Assembly (NCBI GenBank): GCA_021776775.1
Contig: JAJFFE010000314.1
Coordinates: 1 to 38,198, forward strand
Direction of reading: 5' to 3'
DNA from: Planctomycetota bacterium
GTDB lineage: Bacteria > Planctomycetota > UBA8108 > UBA1146 > JAJFFE01
DNA: 38,198 nucleotides
The notes beneath the pieces were generated by a model. The model was not told the origin of the DNA. It saw nothing but the letters and a program-made list of their open reading frames with translations, and searched no databases. The position numbers and the translations under genes are program-made. Below, in pieces: positions 25,627-34,801 of the stretch; position 1 is the stretch's first letter, and each line of letters starts with the position of its first letter.

Positions 25627-27149
25627 GTGGACGACGCATTCGAAAGTTGCTCGTGGCCAACCGCGGGGAGATCGCTCTACGAGTCTTTCAGACGTGTAAC
25701 AATCTCGGCATCTCGACGGTTGCCGTTCATTCGTCAGCCGACCGTCACTCGCCGCACCGATTCGGTGCCGTCGAGTCGGTTGAAATCGGCGGTGCCCCCG
25801 CTTCGGAGTCCTACTTGCGCACCGACCGTGTCATCGACGCGGCTCGCAAGACCGGCGCCGACGCCGTGCACCCGGGCTACGGATTCTTGTCTGAGAACGC
25901 GGACTTCGCGGCGGAGATCGAGGAAGCGGGCATCGTCTTCGTCGGTCCGAGCCCACAGAACATTCGTGACATGGGCGACAAAGTTCGCGCACGAGAGTTG
26001 ATGCTGGAAGCCGGCGTCCCGATCGTTCCCGGCTCGGATGCACCGGTAGCGAACCCCGACGATCTCGAACGAGTCGCCAAGCAGGTCGGCTTTCCGCTTC
26101 TGATCAAGGCCGCGGGCGGCGGAGGCGGCAAGGGAATTCGCCGGGTCGATAACGTCGACGAACTTCGCAATGCGTTCGATCGCGCGTCGTCGGAGGCGGG
26201 CTCCGCGTTCGGAGACGCCCGGGTGTACATCGAGCGCCTGGTGTTCCCGGCGCGCCACATCGAAGCGCAGGTGTTTGGTGACGGCTTGGGCGGTGCGTTG
26301 TTCCTAGGTGAACGTGAGTGTTCACTACAACGCAACCATCAGAAGCTCGTCGAGGAGTCGCCATCGCCGGTGATCGACGCCGATGTACGCGCTCGCATCC
26401 GCGACGCCGCCCTCGCCGGGGTGCGCGCCCTCCACTACCGAGGAGCGGGAACGTTCGAGTTCCTGTATGACGAAAACACCCGTGACTTCTTCTTCCTCGA
26501 GATGAACACTCGCCTGCAGGTCGAGCACCCGGTGACGGAGATGGTCACTCGCCTCGATCTCGTCGCCGAGCAAATTCGCATCGCCGAGGGTGGGACGCTC
26601 GAGGGCGTCGACGAACCCGAGACTCACGGACACTCGATCGAGATGCGTATCTACGCAGAAGATCCATACCGTGGGTTCATTCCGTCGACCGGCAAGATTC
26701 AAGGCTTGCGTCTCCCCCACGCGCCGTTCACGAGAATCGACCACGCACTGCGGGACGACTACGAGATTCCGCCGTACTACGACCCGATGCTCGGCAAGGC
26801 GATTTCCTGGGGGCGTGACCGCGAAGAAGCGATCGTCCGCCTGGCCGGCCTGCTCCGTCGCATGCGAATCGGGGGCATCCACACCACTCTTCCGTTGGGC
26901 CTCGACATCTGTCGTTGGGACAAGTTCCTGTCCGGCAAGTTCGACACGGGAACGCTCGAAGCGTGGTTGGCCGAGCGTTCGTACTTACCCACCGAGCCAC
27001 CCGAGTTGATCGTTCAGATCGCCGGCATGGCGGCCCGTCAGGCGCTGTCCAACTCGGCGGTTCGCACGGTCGTGGAACCGGGAGCGTTCGACAGTGGTGC
27101 CTGGGGAGAAGCGGCCAAACGTGACGCAACGGGAAGAGGGCGACGATGA
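25623..27149 (+). CDS. accC: Biotin carboxylase subunit of propionyl-CoA carboxylase
   Basis: The 508-residue protein begins [19 protein letters not shown] and contains the ATP-grasp loop [14 protein letters not shown] and the catalytic stretch [19 protein letters not shown]. It carboxylates the biotin carried by the next gene product, using ATP and bicarbonate. The length of about 500 is that of a biotin carboxylase with a linker and no carrier domain; in many PccA proteins the carrier is fused. The last 50 residues (from about [14 protein letters not shown]) are outside the catalytic core and may join the carrier. The ATG lies in an ATGA overlap with pccB, and upstream in-frame codons are inside pccB, so the start is clear. 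Confidence 0.94.
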   Translation: MSGRRIRKLLVANRGEIALRVFQTCNNLGISTVAVHSSADRHSPHRFGAVESVEIGGAPASESYLRTDRVIDAARKTGADAVHPGYGFLSENADFAAEIEEAGIVFVGPSPQNIRDMGDKVRARELMLEAGVPIVPGSDAPVANPDDLERVAKQVGFPLLIKAAGGGGGKGIRRVDNVDELRNAFDRASSEAGSAFGDARVYIERLVFPARHIEAQVFGDGLGGALFLGERECSLQRNHQKLVEESPSPVIDADVRARIRDAALAGVRALHYRGAGTFEFLYDENTRDFFFLEMNTRLQVEHPVTEMVTRLDLVAEQIRIAEGGTLEGVDEPETHGHSIEMRIYAEDPYRGFIPSTGKIQGLRLPHAPFTRIDHALRDDYEIPPYYDPMLGKAISWGRDREEAIVRLAGLLRRMRIGGIHTTLPLGLDICRWDKFLSGKFDTGTLEAWLAERSYLPTEPPELIVQIAGMAARQALSNSAVRTVVEPGAFDSGAWGEAAKRDATGRGRR

Positions 27150-27682
27150 AGTATCGTATCGGTGGAGACGGCTGGTCGCGTGAGTTCGACGTCAAGCGAG
27201 ACGCGCTCGGTCGCGAGTGGTCTGTCGTCGATGAGGATGGCGAAGGGCATCGATTCGAACTGGAGTCGATCGAAGGTCCGGAGATGGTGCGCTTGTATCA
27301 CGAAGGCTCGGTGCACACCGTCACGCTCCTCCCGGGAAATCGTCCGGGACAGCCGTTGCGGTTCCTCCTGGATGACGATTTCGTCGAGCTCGAAGTCGAG
27401 GACCCTGTCGACCTCTTGGCCGGGCACATCACCGGTGGACCCGGCAGTGCCGGCCGCGAAGAGATACGAAGCGTCATGCCCGGGATCATTCGCAAGACGC
27501 TTGTCGCCGAAGGTGCCACCGTCGTCGCCGGTGAAGCCGTGATCATTCTCGAGGCGATGAAGATGGAGAACGAGATCTCCACTCCAATCAGTGGCGTGAT
27601 CGATAGACTCGCGGTCAGCGACGGTCAGACGGTGGCGACCGGCGATCTCCTCGCCGTCGTCGTCGCGCCCGAGACCGAGTGA
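27146..27682 (+). CDS. Biotin carboxyl carrier protein of propionyl-CoA carboxylase
   Basis: The C-terminal 75 residues of this 178-residue protein are a biotinyl domain with the biotinylation motif EAMKME, K139 being the acceptor lysine. The N-terminal 95 residues are rich in beta strands (WSVVDEDGEGHRFELESI, SVHTVTLL) and look like the BT domain that, in fused PccA proteins, links biotin carboxylase and carboxyltransferase. The gene therefore seems to be the detached C-terminal third of PccA and not a standard AccB. It overlaps accC by four bases and is the last gene of the operon that opens with birA. Confidence 0.92.
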   Translation: MKYRIGGDGWSREFDVKRDALGREWSVVDEDGEGHRFELESIEGPEMVRLYHEGSVHTVTLLPGNRPGQPLRFLLDDDFVELEVEDPVDLLAGHITGGPGSAGREEIRSVMPGIIRKTLVAEGATVVAGEAVIILEAMKMENEISTPISGVIDRLAVSDGQTVATGDLLAVVVAPETE

Positions 27683-28284
27683 GCACCGCGCAACGAGGTA
27701 AGACTGGCAAGAAGGGGCCAAGCGACGACTGCATCCGCGCTTCGCTCGGCTGAGGACGAGCGTGTCCACCACGCCATCTCTCGCAAAGCCGCACTGTTCA
27801 ACCAACGCTGACGCCAAGGCCGTCAACCGAATGAATGCAATGGCCAGCACAGTGGCCGAGTCGCAACTTGACGCGCGACTCGAAACACACCATTTCGTGC
27901 CAACGCGGGTCAAGTTTCTTTGCGGCCTTCGCGGTTCTTCGCGGCTTGGCGAGAAAAGGCCAAGCGACGAAGGTACCTCGACCAGCGTTGCCAACTGCCA
28001 CGGCCGTTGCCCCCGGTCAATAAAGCTCGTTTGCTCCGGGCTGGCCCCCCCGCACGGCCCCCCCGCACGGGACCCATCCACCGTGCCGGTCCATGCGGTG
28101 AGTGACACACCGCGTCACTTCTGACCCTCAGTGTTCAACTTCACGTGTCGCGTAGAGCCACGCCGATGTCTCCCAGCTCGTACCAACCGGCGGTCTATTC
28201 CCGAGTTATCGCAGAGCCTTCTCGGCGGGCCCCGATCTTTCATCGTCTTTGGCGAGCGAAGGCGCTCGGAAGGTTGGGAAAGAA
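27683..28284. other. Intergenic region of about 600 bases
   Basis: No convincing gene is seen. After the operon there is a six-base perfect inverted repeat (CGCTCG at 27743-27748, CGAGCG at 27757-27762) without a T-run. Two short copies of GGCCAAGCGACGA occur (around 27716 and 27956). A run of TTCGCGG units lies near 27917-27946, and a tandem GC repeat at 28043-28068. The open frames across it have compositions unlike real proteins here. Confidence 0.45.
28043..28068. repeat. 13-base tandem repeat, two copies
   Basis: GGCCCCCCCGCAC occurs at 28043-28055 and again, identical, at 28056-28068. It is noncoding and its role is unknown. Confidence 0.75.
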
Positions 28285-28713
28285 ATGCTGCACGAACGTA
28301 AGCGTCAAGGCGGATTCACGGTTATCGAGCTCATGGTCGTCATCACGATCTTGGCCATCGTTGTCGCGTTCGCGGTTCCTGGTTTGCGCGAAGTAAAGAA
28401 GGCCGGCAACGAATCAGTCACCATTTCGGCGTTACGAACGCTGTCGTCAGGGCAAGAGGGCTATCGCGCTCGCTACGGCGGGTACGGCGGGATGGCAACC
28501 CTGGAGACCGCCGGGTATGTCGACGAGACTTACGCCATGGCTCCGCGTCACGGATACATCTACAACGACGGCGCAGTGACGCCGTACGCCTGGTCAGCGA
28601 CCGCCGACCCGGAATCGACCGCCTCGGGTGATCGATACTTCTACATTGACCAGTCCAATGTCATTCGCGAATCGACCGCCGGCACCGCGTCCGCTACCGA
28701 TTCGGCAATCTAG
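28285..28713 (+). CDS. Type IV prepilin-like / pseudopilin protein
   Basis: The 142-residue protein has a short charged leader ending in GG, then FTVIELMVVITILAIVVAFAVPGLREVKKA. The G-F cleavage site, the glutamate at +5 and the hydrophobic helix are those cut and methylated by prepilin peptidase. The globular part has GYRARYGGYGGMATLETAGYVDETYAM, as in type II secretion pseudopilins and the many prepilin-like proteins of Planctomycetota and Acidobacteria. It is probably part of an envelope filament or a substrate of a secretion pseudopilus; no other component is encoded nearby. GGAAAGA precedes the ATG at 28285. Confidence 0.85.
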   Translation: MLHERKRQGGFTVIELMVVITILAIVVAFAVPGLREVKKAGNESVTISALRTLSSGQEGYRARYGGYGGMATLETAGYVDETYAMAPRHGYIYNDGAVTPYAWSATADPESTASGDRYFYIDQSNVIRESTAGTASATDSAI

Positions 28714-29015
28714 CAAACGGAAGACAGAGGAGAGGAGACACAGAAGAAGGACGAGTTTCTCCCCGTCGACGCACCGAGTTCGCCCGCGCGAGCCGGGTTC
28801 TAAGGAGAGCCTATCGATCGAATAAAACTGTAGGAGTGGGCCTTTGGGTTAGGCGAGGCGGCTCCGCGCATGGGCGCGGGGTCGCCTTTCTTCATCAGGA
28901 AACCGTCACTCCCGCGTGCCGGAAGCACAGCGCATGGGCGCGGGGTCGCCTTTTCTTCATCAGGAAACCGTCACTCCCGCGTGCCGGAAGTACAGCGCGC
29001 TGAACGGATCGGCAG
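28714..29015. other. Intergenic region of 302 bases holding a tandem duplication
   Basis: The space between the convergent prepilin-like and CxxC-protein genes has no supported gene. Most of its second half is a 64-base duplication. A six-base stem CCGCGC/GCGCGG with an ATGG loop lies at the left edge of the first copy (about 28865-28880). Confidence 0.5.
28866..28994. repeat. 64/65-base tandem duplication
   Basis: Two direct copies, 28866-28929 and 28930-28994, differ by one inserted T and one C/T change. Each begins GCGCATGGGCGCGGGG and ends in CGTGCCGGAAG(C/T)ACA. They lie between convergent genes. Near identity points to a recent duplication or a repeat family. The short frame across them would give a repetitive peptide with no known match and is not called a gene. 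Confidence 0.9.
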
Positions 29016-29966
29016 TCAGCGCCCCTTCTCGGTCGCGCCCTCTTCCTTGTCGCCGCCCGGCGGTTTTTCGGCGTCGCTCTTCGCCTTCTTGGCGGCCTCT
29101 TCTATGGCCTTCGCCTCAGCGGCCTTCCGCTCGGCTTCCAAGATTTCATCGCTCACGGGAATCGGTTGCCGTCCGGAACCAACGCAAGTGGTGCACGTTC
29201 GTGACGGTGTCCCCTTGCAGACATGACAGATGTGCTTGGTTCCTTTTTCGCCCTTGCAGTGCGCACAAGCCTGTTCGCGCTTGCCGTCGCACGTGGGGCA
29301 TTCGTGAGTCCCGGTGCCCTTACAGTCGTCGCACTTGGTCCGGACCTTACGGCCCTTCTTCGGGTCGAACCGTTCGTACTCCCCGTTGCCGGCACAGCGA
29401 CGGCAGCGCAGGAGCGAGCTGTCCTTCTGCCCACACGTCTTGCATGGAATACCGCCGGTCCCCTCGCACCGCTCGCACGGAACGAGGAGTTTTCCTGATC
29501 CGACACACTTGACGCACTTCTCATCACCGGTTGCGTCGCACTTTCGGCACCACGACTTCGGGTTGTCGATCTTGAGCCGGCGCATTCGGATGAGCGGTAG
29601 ACGCTTCTCCAACGCACGCGCCTGCTTGCGCAGTCGGTTCTTCTTGGCCCAGAGGACGAGCGCCTCGTGACCCTTGATGTCGACTCCGTCGAGCTTTCTC
29701 AGACGATCTTCGAACTCTTCTTCAGGGGTGAGACCCAGCGTCAACTCGACAATGTCCGACCGCTTGATCCAGTACTTCGCGGTGATCGCCCCTTGCCGGA
29801 CTTCGATCTGAACGCGCCTCGGTTCTTGTTTGAGAATCTTCCCGACGACCTTCTCGCCATTCTTTTTCCAGACGGTATCGGCAAGGGTCGTCGAACTGAG
29901 CGTTCCAAGAAGGAGGAATGAAATCACGACGAGGGAGCGAAGACGGATCGTGGGTCGCATCGTCAA
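29016..29966 (-). CDS. Exported protein with ten CxxC zinc-ribbon motifs (DnaJ-type)
   Basis: The 316-residue protein has a signal peptide (about 1-29, LLLGTLSSTTLADT), then a small beta segment (KVVGKILKQEPRRVQIEVRQG) typical of planctomycete-like exported proteins. Between about 138 and 262 there are ten CxxC pairs, several as CxxCxGxG (CVKCVGSG, CERCEGTG, CDDCKGTG, CTTCVGSG), like the DnaJ cysteine-rich domain, which has four. The C-terminal 50 residues are a lysine/glutamate/alanine-rich tail. Zinc binding and interaction with unfolded proteins in the envelope are likely by family analogy only; no J domain is present. The start is TTG 29966, six bases after AAAGG; ATG 29960 is almost equally good. 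Confidence 0.75.
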   Translation of the reverse strand: MTMRPTIRLRSLVVISFLLLGTLSSTTLADTVWKKNGEKVVGKILKQEPRRVQIEVRQGAITAKYWIKRSDIVELTLGLTPEEEFEDRLRKLDGVDIKGHEALVLWAKKNRLRKQARALEKRLPLIRMRRLKIDNPKSWCRKCDATGDEKCVKCVGSGKLLVPCERCEGTGGIPCKTCGQKDSSLLRCRRCAGNGEYERFDPKKGRKVRTKCDDCKGTGTHECPTCDGKREQACAHCKGEKGTKHICHVCKGTPSRTCTTCVGSGRQPIPVSDEILEAERKAAEAKAIEEAAKKAKSDAEKPPGGDKEEGATEKGR

Positions 29967-30144
29967 GACGAGCCTTTCTTCAACACGGCGGTGGAGGAGG
30001 CGTTTCGGTAGATGTCGATCACGACGACGATCGCACGTTTGAATGAACGCTCTCGGATCGACTACCGGCGTGGCTACGAGGGAGACGAAAATCTAGCGCT
30101 TCCATTGTTCCAGCCGATCGCCGCCAGGTCCACTCCTTGAACAG

Positions 30145-31746
30145 CTACGACTCCCGAACCGGCATCGGGGCGGCTTTCTGTCCCGGTCGAAACACGCCTA
30201 GGGCAGGCAGGCGACGCATGCGGAGCACTACCAGTCCGCCGAAGAAGCACAGCGCTCCCGCGGTCGCGTGCACGACCATGCACCATCGAATGAGCCAGTC
30301 GCGCCCTTCCGCCCCTTGCGTATACGTCATGACCGAAACGACGATCGACGTCGAAAACAGGGGTGAGAGTGGGAGCTGCTCGCTCTCCACCTGAACCCAG
30401 TACACGACCGCCAGCAGGCTGAGCAGAACGGCGGTGGCGAGAACGATGGCCCAGTTCAAGAACCCTCGGACCCCCGCGGTGGAGAGCAGGAAAGAGAACG
30501 CCCCGTACCCGACGAACCCGAACGCTATCGCCCCGAAGACGTCTCTACCGTACGCGAGCACCGAACGGGCGTCGGGCGCGTCGGACAGAAGCACGCCGGA
30601 GAGGCTAGCGATGTCTGTTCCGATCCAATGCACTCCGAAGTACGCCACCGCCACGAACAGTAGCGCAAAGATGTAGCCGCGAGCTCCCCCCGGGAGGAGG
30701 ACCCAACACAATCGAGTGACCCACGGCCGTTGGCCCGCGGCTCGCGAGGTTCTCAGCGGTGTCTCGATGCGACCGCTCGAATACGAGAGCACGGCGATCG
30801 GGAGCACGAATGCGAGCAGCATGGCGAGCGCGAACACCGCCTCAATGTCGTCCGACGGCCCCCACCCTGGTCGTACCGTCCGAGACGACTGCACGTACCA
30901 AGCGGCGAGCCCCAAGCCGACGAGAAGCGCAATGAGCCCGTATACCCGCAGTGGTGTTTCTTGGTTGGACTCGGGGCTCGACAGGCGCAAAACGGCGGCG
31001 ACGAAACAGAAGACGAAGAACCCAATGGCTGCGTAGGCAACGATCGCCATGACCAGCAACTCTTGCCCGGCGAAAGCATCGAGGATCGCACTGAAGACGC
31101 CCTGCGTTCCGCCGCTTCCGGCCCGCATACCTTGCATCAGTCCCATCGGAACGAAGCCAAAGAAGAGCACCGGTGCATACGTCGCCATGATGGCACGAAG
31201 ATTACTGGCCGTGCAGCTCGAGACCCAAATGCCGTAGATGCAGAGAAGCGCGGCTTCGAGGACGAGCAAGAGGTAGTTTTCGAAGGCGTCCCAGATGGAG
31301 ACGCCACCAAACAAGATACATATCCCGAGCAGCGGCAGCGTCACCATCAGGAAGTAACAGCAGTTGCCGAAGATCCCGATGAACTTGCCCCACACAAGCT
31401 CGTGCGGACGCAGGTCCGTTGTGATCAGAAGTTCGAACGACCGCTCGGCCTTCTCCGAGGAGAACGAAGTCGCCGCAAACGCGGGGAACACGAGCGCAAC
31501 GAGGAACGCCTGCAGGCGGAAGAACCACGCGAACAGCTGCTGGCCAACCGCTTCCTGCTTGGTAACGGTCCCCTGCGCGCCGGTGATCACGATAATCACG
31601 CCGACGGCCAAGAACGCGAGGTAGATGAACTGCGACCAGAAGTATCGATTCCGACGAATCAGCGACCGAACTTCCTTGAGCGCAATCGGCATACCTAGAT
31701 TGCCGAACATGGGCAAGCGTTGGTACCAGGGAGACGTTTCCATCAC
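30145..31746 (-). CDS. ABC-2 type transporter permease
   Basis: This 533-residue polytopic protein has about twelve hydrophobic segments. Its start, PIALKEVRSLIRRNRYFWSQF, and the segment FAATSFSSEKAERSFELLITTDLRPHELVWGK are characteristic of ABC-2/NosY-like permeases. It should form the membrane channel driven by the ATPase encoded immediately upstream; the ATPase stop and this start overlap (TGATG, with GTG 31746 or ATG 31743 as start, after AAGGAG). The substrate is unknown. The doubled length, compared with the usual six-helix subunit, suggests a single chain holding two half-sites. Confidence 0.85.
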   Translation of the reverse strand: MMETSPWYQRLPMFGNLGMPIALKEVRSLIRRNRYFWSQFIYLAFLAVGVIIVITGAQGTVTKQEAVGQQLFAWFFRLQAFLVALVFPAFAATSFSSEKAERSFELLITTDLRPHELVWGKFIGIFGNCCYFLMVTLPLLGICILFGGVSIWDAFENYLLLVLEAALLCIYGIWVSSCTASNLRAIMATYAPVLFFGFVPMGLMQGMRAGSGGTQGVFSAILDAFAGQELLVMAIVAYAAIGFFVFCFVAAVLRLSSPESNQETPLRVYGLIALLVGLGLAAWYVQSSRTVRPGWGPSDDIEAVFALAMLLAFVLPIAVLSYSSGRIETPLRTSRAAGQRPWVTRLCWVLLPGGARGYIFALLFVAVAYFGVHWIGTDIASLSGVLLSDAPDARSVLAYGRDVFGAIAFGFVGYGAFSFLLSTAGVRGFLNWAIVLATAVLLSLLAVVYWVQVESEQLPLSPLFSTSIVVSVMTYTQGAEGRDWLIRWCMVVHATAGALCFFGGLVVLRMRRLPALGVFRPGQKAAPMPVRES

Positions 31747-32780
31747 GACACCTCTCCTTGGGTCAAGCTCATGAAGATGCTCTCGAGATCGCCCTCTTCT
31801 CGACGAACCGAAGTGAACGACACCTTTTCGCGTGCGAGAATGGCAAAGACCGTGTGCAGATCTTCTTCCGCCCCCCCGTAGCTGAATCGCAAGACCGAGT
31901 CGTCCAGCTTCACCTCGTCGATCGCGGGGTGGCTGCGAAGATGGCTGAGAATGCCCTCTTGCGCCGTCACCAACGTGACCTCGTACCAGACTCGATCGCC
32001 GCGTAGTTGAGAAAGGATGTCGGCGACCTCGCCGTAGCGAATCAACCTCCCCTGTTCGATGATTCCCACCGAGTCACAGATCGGGGAGAGCTCGGTGAGG
32101 ATATGACTCGACAGAAGAATGGTCTTGCCCATGCGACGCAGCTCCTTGAGGAGCGCGCGAAACTCGATACGGGCGCGCGGATCGAGACCCGACGCCGGCT
32201 CATCCAAGATCAAGAGATCGGGGTCGTGAATCAACGTCTGCGCCAGACAGAGCCGTTGGCGCATGCCTTTGGACAACACTTGAACTTCGGTTTCGACAAG
32301 CTTACCGAGATCCGTGAGCTCGATGACATCCGAGAGCAACGCGTCGCGCTGCTTGCCTCGCAAACGGTACGCTCCGGCAAAGAACTCGAGGTACTCACGA
32401 ACGGTGAGGCCCGGATAAACGCCGACATAGTCCGGCATGTATCCGATGCGCCGTCGAATGATCTCGGGCTGCTCGATTACGTGAACGCCGTCGAGCCACA
32501 GATCGCCGCGCGTCGGAATCAAGAGCGTCGACAGAATCCGGATGGTCGTGGTCTTGCCGGCGCCGTTCGGACCTATGAACCCGAAGATCTCTCCCCGGTT
32601 CACTTCGAACCCCACGTCGAACAAAACCTGCTTGGAGTCAAAGACCATGTCGAGGCCCTGAACCGACACCAAGACATCGGGTTGTCGTTCACGCTTGGTC
32701 GTATCGATGACCTCGATGGATTCCTTCGGCTCCGTCGGGAGAATGGGCGCAGGCTCGAGTGGCAACGGCTCGTCGTTCAT
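31743..32780 (-). CDS. ABC transporter ATP-binding protein
   Basis: The 345-residue ATPase has Walker A GPNGAGKT at 70-77, signature LSKGMRQR, Walker B LLILDEPASGLDP and the switch histidine in LLSSHI. The CcmA/NatA-like order and the C-terminal extension of about 90 residues (VWYEVTLVTAQEGILSH) are usual in ABC-2 exporters. It energises the permease encoded after it. Its ATG overlaps the stop of the preceding membrane-protein gene by one base (TAATG), with GGTGG in front. Confidence 0.95.
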   Translation of the reverse strand: MNDEPLPLEPAPILPTEPKESIEVIDTTKRERQPDVLVSVQGLDMVFDSKQVLFDVGFEVNRGEIFGFIGPNGAGKTTTIRILSTLLIPTRGDLWLDGVHVIEQPEIIRRRIGYMPDYVGVYPGLTVREYLEFFAGAYRLRGKQRDALLSDVIELTDLGKLVETEVQVLSKGMRQRLCLAQTLIHDPDLLILDEPASGLDPRARIEFRALLKELRRMGKTILLSSHILTELSPICDSVGIIEQGRLIRYGEVADILSQLRGDRVWYEVTLVTAQEGILSHLRSHPAIDEVKLDDSVLRFSYGGAEEDLHTVFAILAREKVSFTSVRREEGDLESIFMSLTQGEVS

Positions 32781-34801
32781 TATTGTTCCACCACCACCAA
32801 GTAGGCTGTTTGGGTCTCGTAGTCCGTTTCGACCGCGAACGGAATCCCCGGGCTCGGGATCCCGGTGGGATCGAACTCGACGACGAGTTGCGTGCGACCG
32901 TGAGACTGAGCGTCGAACAGCCGCCGCGAGATGTCCGTCGCGAACACGGCCCGAGTGATCGATTCCTCGGTCATGACGACTGTTTCACCGGGAAGAATCT
33001 CTCGCTGGATTCGAACGAGTCGCTCCCCCAACTTGAACGTCGGGTTCGAAACCGCAAACGGGAGATCGTTCTTGATGGTGATCTGGTGTTGGCGCTCTTC
33101 GCGCGCGTCGGTGACAGGAACAATGTTGAGTTGAACGCGTACGGCTCCGCCCACCTTGAGTGGACCCGAAGACATGAAGTGCGAGTAACTCCACTCGGGC
33201 AACTCGACACTGTCGAGCCGCGGAGAGTCGTTATCGAAGCGCCACTTCAAATCAGGATCGCGTTGCGCGACCGCCCGAAACATGGGCAAGGAACCGTCAG
33301 CACAACGCAACGAAAACGAACCTTCGCGGGGGTTGTATCGCGTGAGAAGACTGTAGCCGTAGCCCCACGTCTCGTGTTCCCGAAGCGTGTCCTCATTGAC
33401 GTCGATCAAGGGTTGGTTCACCACCAACGTCTGGTACGACGCCACGAACGCCCCAAAGTGCAAGTAGCCGATGACGTAGGTACCGATGAGGAATCCGATG
33501 ACCACCGCCGGCTGAATCCACAGCAGCCAAATCAACTTGCCCTTGCGCTTGAGGAGCCAAAACAAGATGGGACCGATGCCGAGCAAGTACGTCACGATAA
33601 GGCCGAAGACCAAGAGGATCGGCACCTCGGCGCGGTGAGTCGAATCGACGTCCTCGACCCAGCCGAGTTCGCCGGAAGATCGTTGTCGGTACGCGTTGGC
33701 TGTGATGGTGGCGGCGGTGACCCCGACAACTCGTTGCTCGAACGTCGGCTCGAACGGGATCGTCGTAAGCTGACGCGCCACGATTCGCTTCCACGAACCC
33801 AAGCCGTCCGCGTAGATGCGTACCATGGGCTGCACGCTACCGTCGCTCAGCCCGCGCTCGACGCTGGGTCGGCCAGGGTCGTTTTCGACCTTGAAGCAGT
33901 CCCAAGCCGAGGCAGCCCCGGAAGCGCCGCCGGCCACCTCGATCGTCGAACTGACGATCTTGTGACGGCTCGGGTCGAGCACCCAACCGGCACCTTCCCC
34001 TTGCGGGCCAGGCACGATCCACGCGACTCGCCCGGAGCGGATCGCCGTCCTCAGTGCTCGACGTTGGGGAGCGGAAAGGTCCGACGGCTCCACACCAATC
34101 AAGACGATGCGGTCCACCGCTTCGTACGCCTCTGCCGCGATCGGAAGATGCCGAGCGAGGATGGGTGCGGCCGGACTCTCGAGATCGTAATTGCTCCGGG
34201 CAAAACTGGCCGTGTATTCCTGCCGTACCGACTCTGCATCGCGCTTCGACTCCTCGGTGGTCACGAAGAACGCGTTGATATCTCGGTACAGAATCGATCG
34301 CCGCTGACCGCCGCCAGAGAGTTGACGCCTGCGGAACTCGAGCCGATCGATAACGGCGATTTCAGTACCGTTCTCGCGTATCGAAACATTGACCTCTGAG
34401 TACGCGTCGTGGCCGACGAAGACGGGGAGGATCTGGATCTTGGTCGCGCCCGTCGTCGCCGAGTCGGTCGACCGACCCGCGAGGTCCAGCGCCCACGTCA
34501 CGATCCTTTGCGGGCCGTCGTTCATCCCGGACTGGACCGACACTTCGAGACTTCGCATCGACGTGCCGTCGTTCGTGATCTCGATTTGAACAGGCGCCCA
34601 ACTTTGCGTCGGGCCCGGAGCGACGAGCGCGACCGCATTCCCACGCAATCCGTCGTCGGTTCGAAACGCGCCCCCGTCTTGCGCCAGGGACGTCGCGGGG
34701 AGAACCGCGGCGAGGAGGAGTATCGCCACCGAAACCCATCGCAGGGACGTGGCCGGGCTAGTCCTGGTCGCTTTGATAGTTTCGTCGCCCTTCGATGGCA
34801 T
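32780..34801 (-). CDS. Exported membrane protein encoded with the ABC transporter
   Basis: I do not recognise a named family for this 673-residue protein. It has a signal peptide (about 1-41, ending in SLAQD), a beta-rich periplasmic part with an Ig-like start (APVQIEITNDGTSMRSLEV), a GATase-like or Rossmann-like central segment (IVLIGVEPSDLSAPQRRALRTAIRSG), then two membrane helices at about 397-450 (LVFGLIVTYLLGIGPILFWL and the next) and a final beta-rich domain. This layout recurs beside ABC-2 exporters in several phyla. It probably works with the transporter encoded directly downstream, as a periplasmic or membrane accessory. The start ATG 34801 lies 44 bases inside the end of recR, so the genes are overlapping and coupled. 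Confidence 0.75.
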   Translation of the reverse strand: MPSKGDETIKATRTSPATSLRWVSVAILLLAAVLPATSLAQDGGAFRTDDGLRGNAVALVAPGPTQSWAPVQIEITNDGTSMRSLEVSVQSGMNDGPQRIVTWALDLAGRSTDSATTGATKIQILPVFVGHDAYSEVNVSIRENGTEIAVIDRLEFRRRQLSGGGQRRSILYRDINAFFVTTEESKRDAESVRQEYTASFARSNYDLESPAAPILARHLPIAAEAYEAVDRIVLIGVEPSDLSAPQRRALRTAIRSGRVAWIVPGPQGEGAGWVLDPSRHKIVSSTIEVAGGASGAASAWDCFKVENDPGRPSVERGLSDGSVQPMVRIYADGLGSWKRIVARQLTTIPFEPTFEQRVVGVTAATITANAYRQRSSGELGWVEDVDSTHRAEVPILLVFGLIVTYLLGIGPILFWLLKRKGKLIWLLWIQPAVVIGFLIGTYVIGYLHFGAFVASYQTLVVNQPLIDVNEDTLREHETWGYGYSLLTRYNPREGSFSLRCADGSLPMFRAVAQRDPDLKWRFDNDSPRLDSVELPEWSYSHFMSSGPLKVGGAVRVQLNIVPVTDAREERQHQITIKNDLPFAVSNPTFKLGERLVRIQREILPGETVVMTEESITRAVFATDISRRLFDAQSHGRTQLVVEFDPTGIPSPGIPFAVETDYETQTAYLVVVEQ

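Noticed and set aside
27762..28124. Plus-strand frame of 120 codons after the biotin carrier gene
   Set aside because: It has an odd composition, crosses short repeats, has no ribosome binding site and no domain.
32759..34399. Plus-strand open frame of 546 codons opposite the ABC accessory membrane protein
   Set aside because: The minus-strand frame has a signal peptide, membrane helices and coupled neighbours; the plus-strand one is charged, repetitive and without a ribosome binding site.
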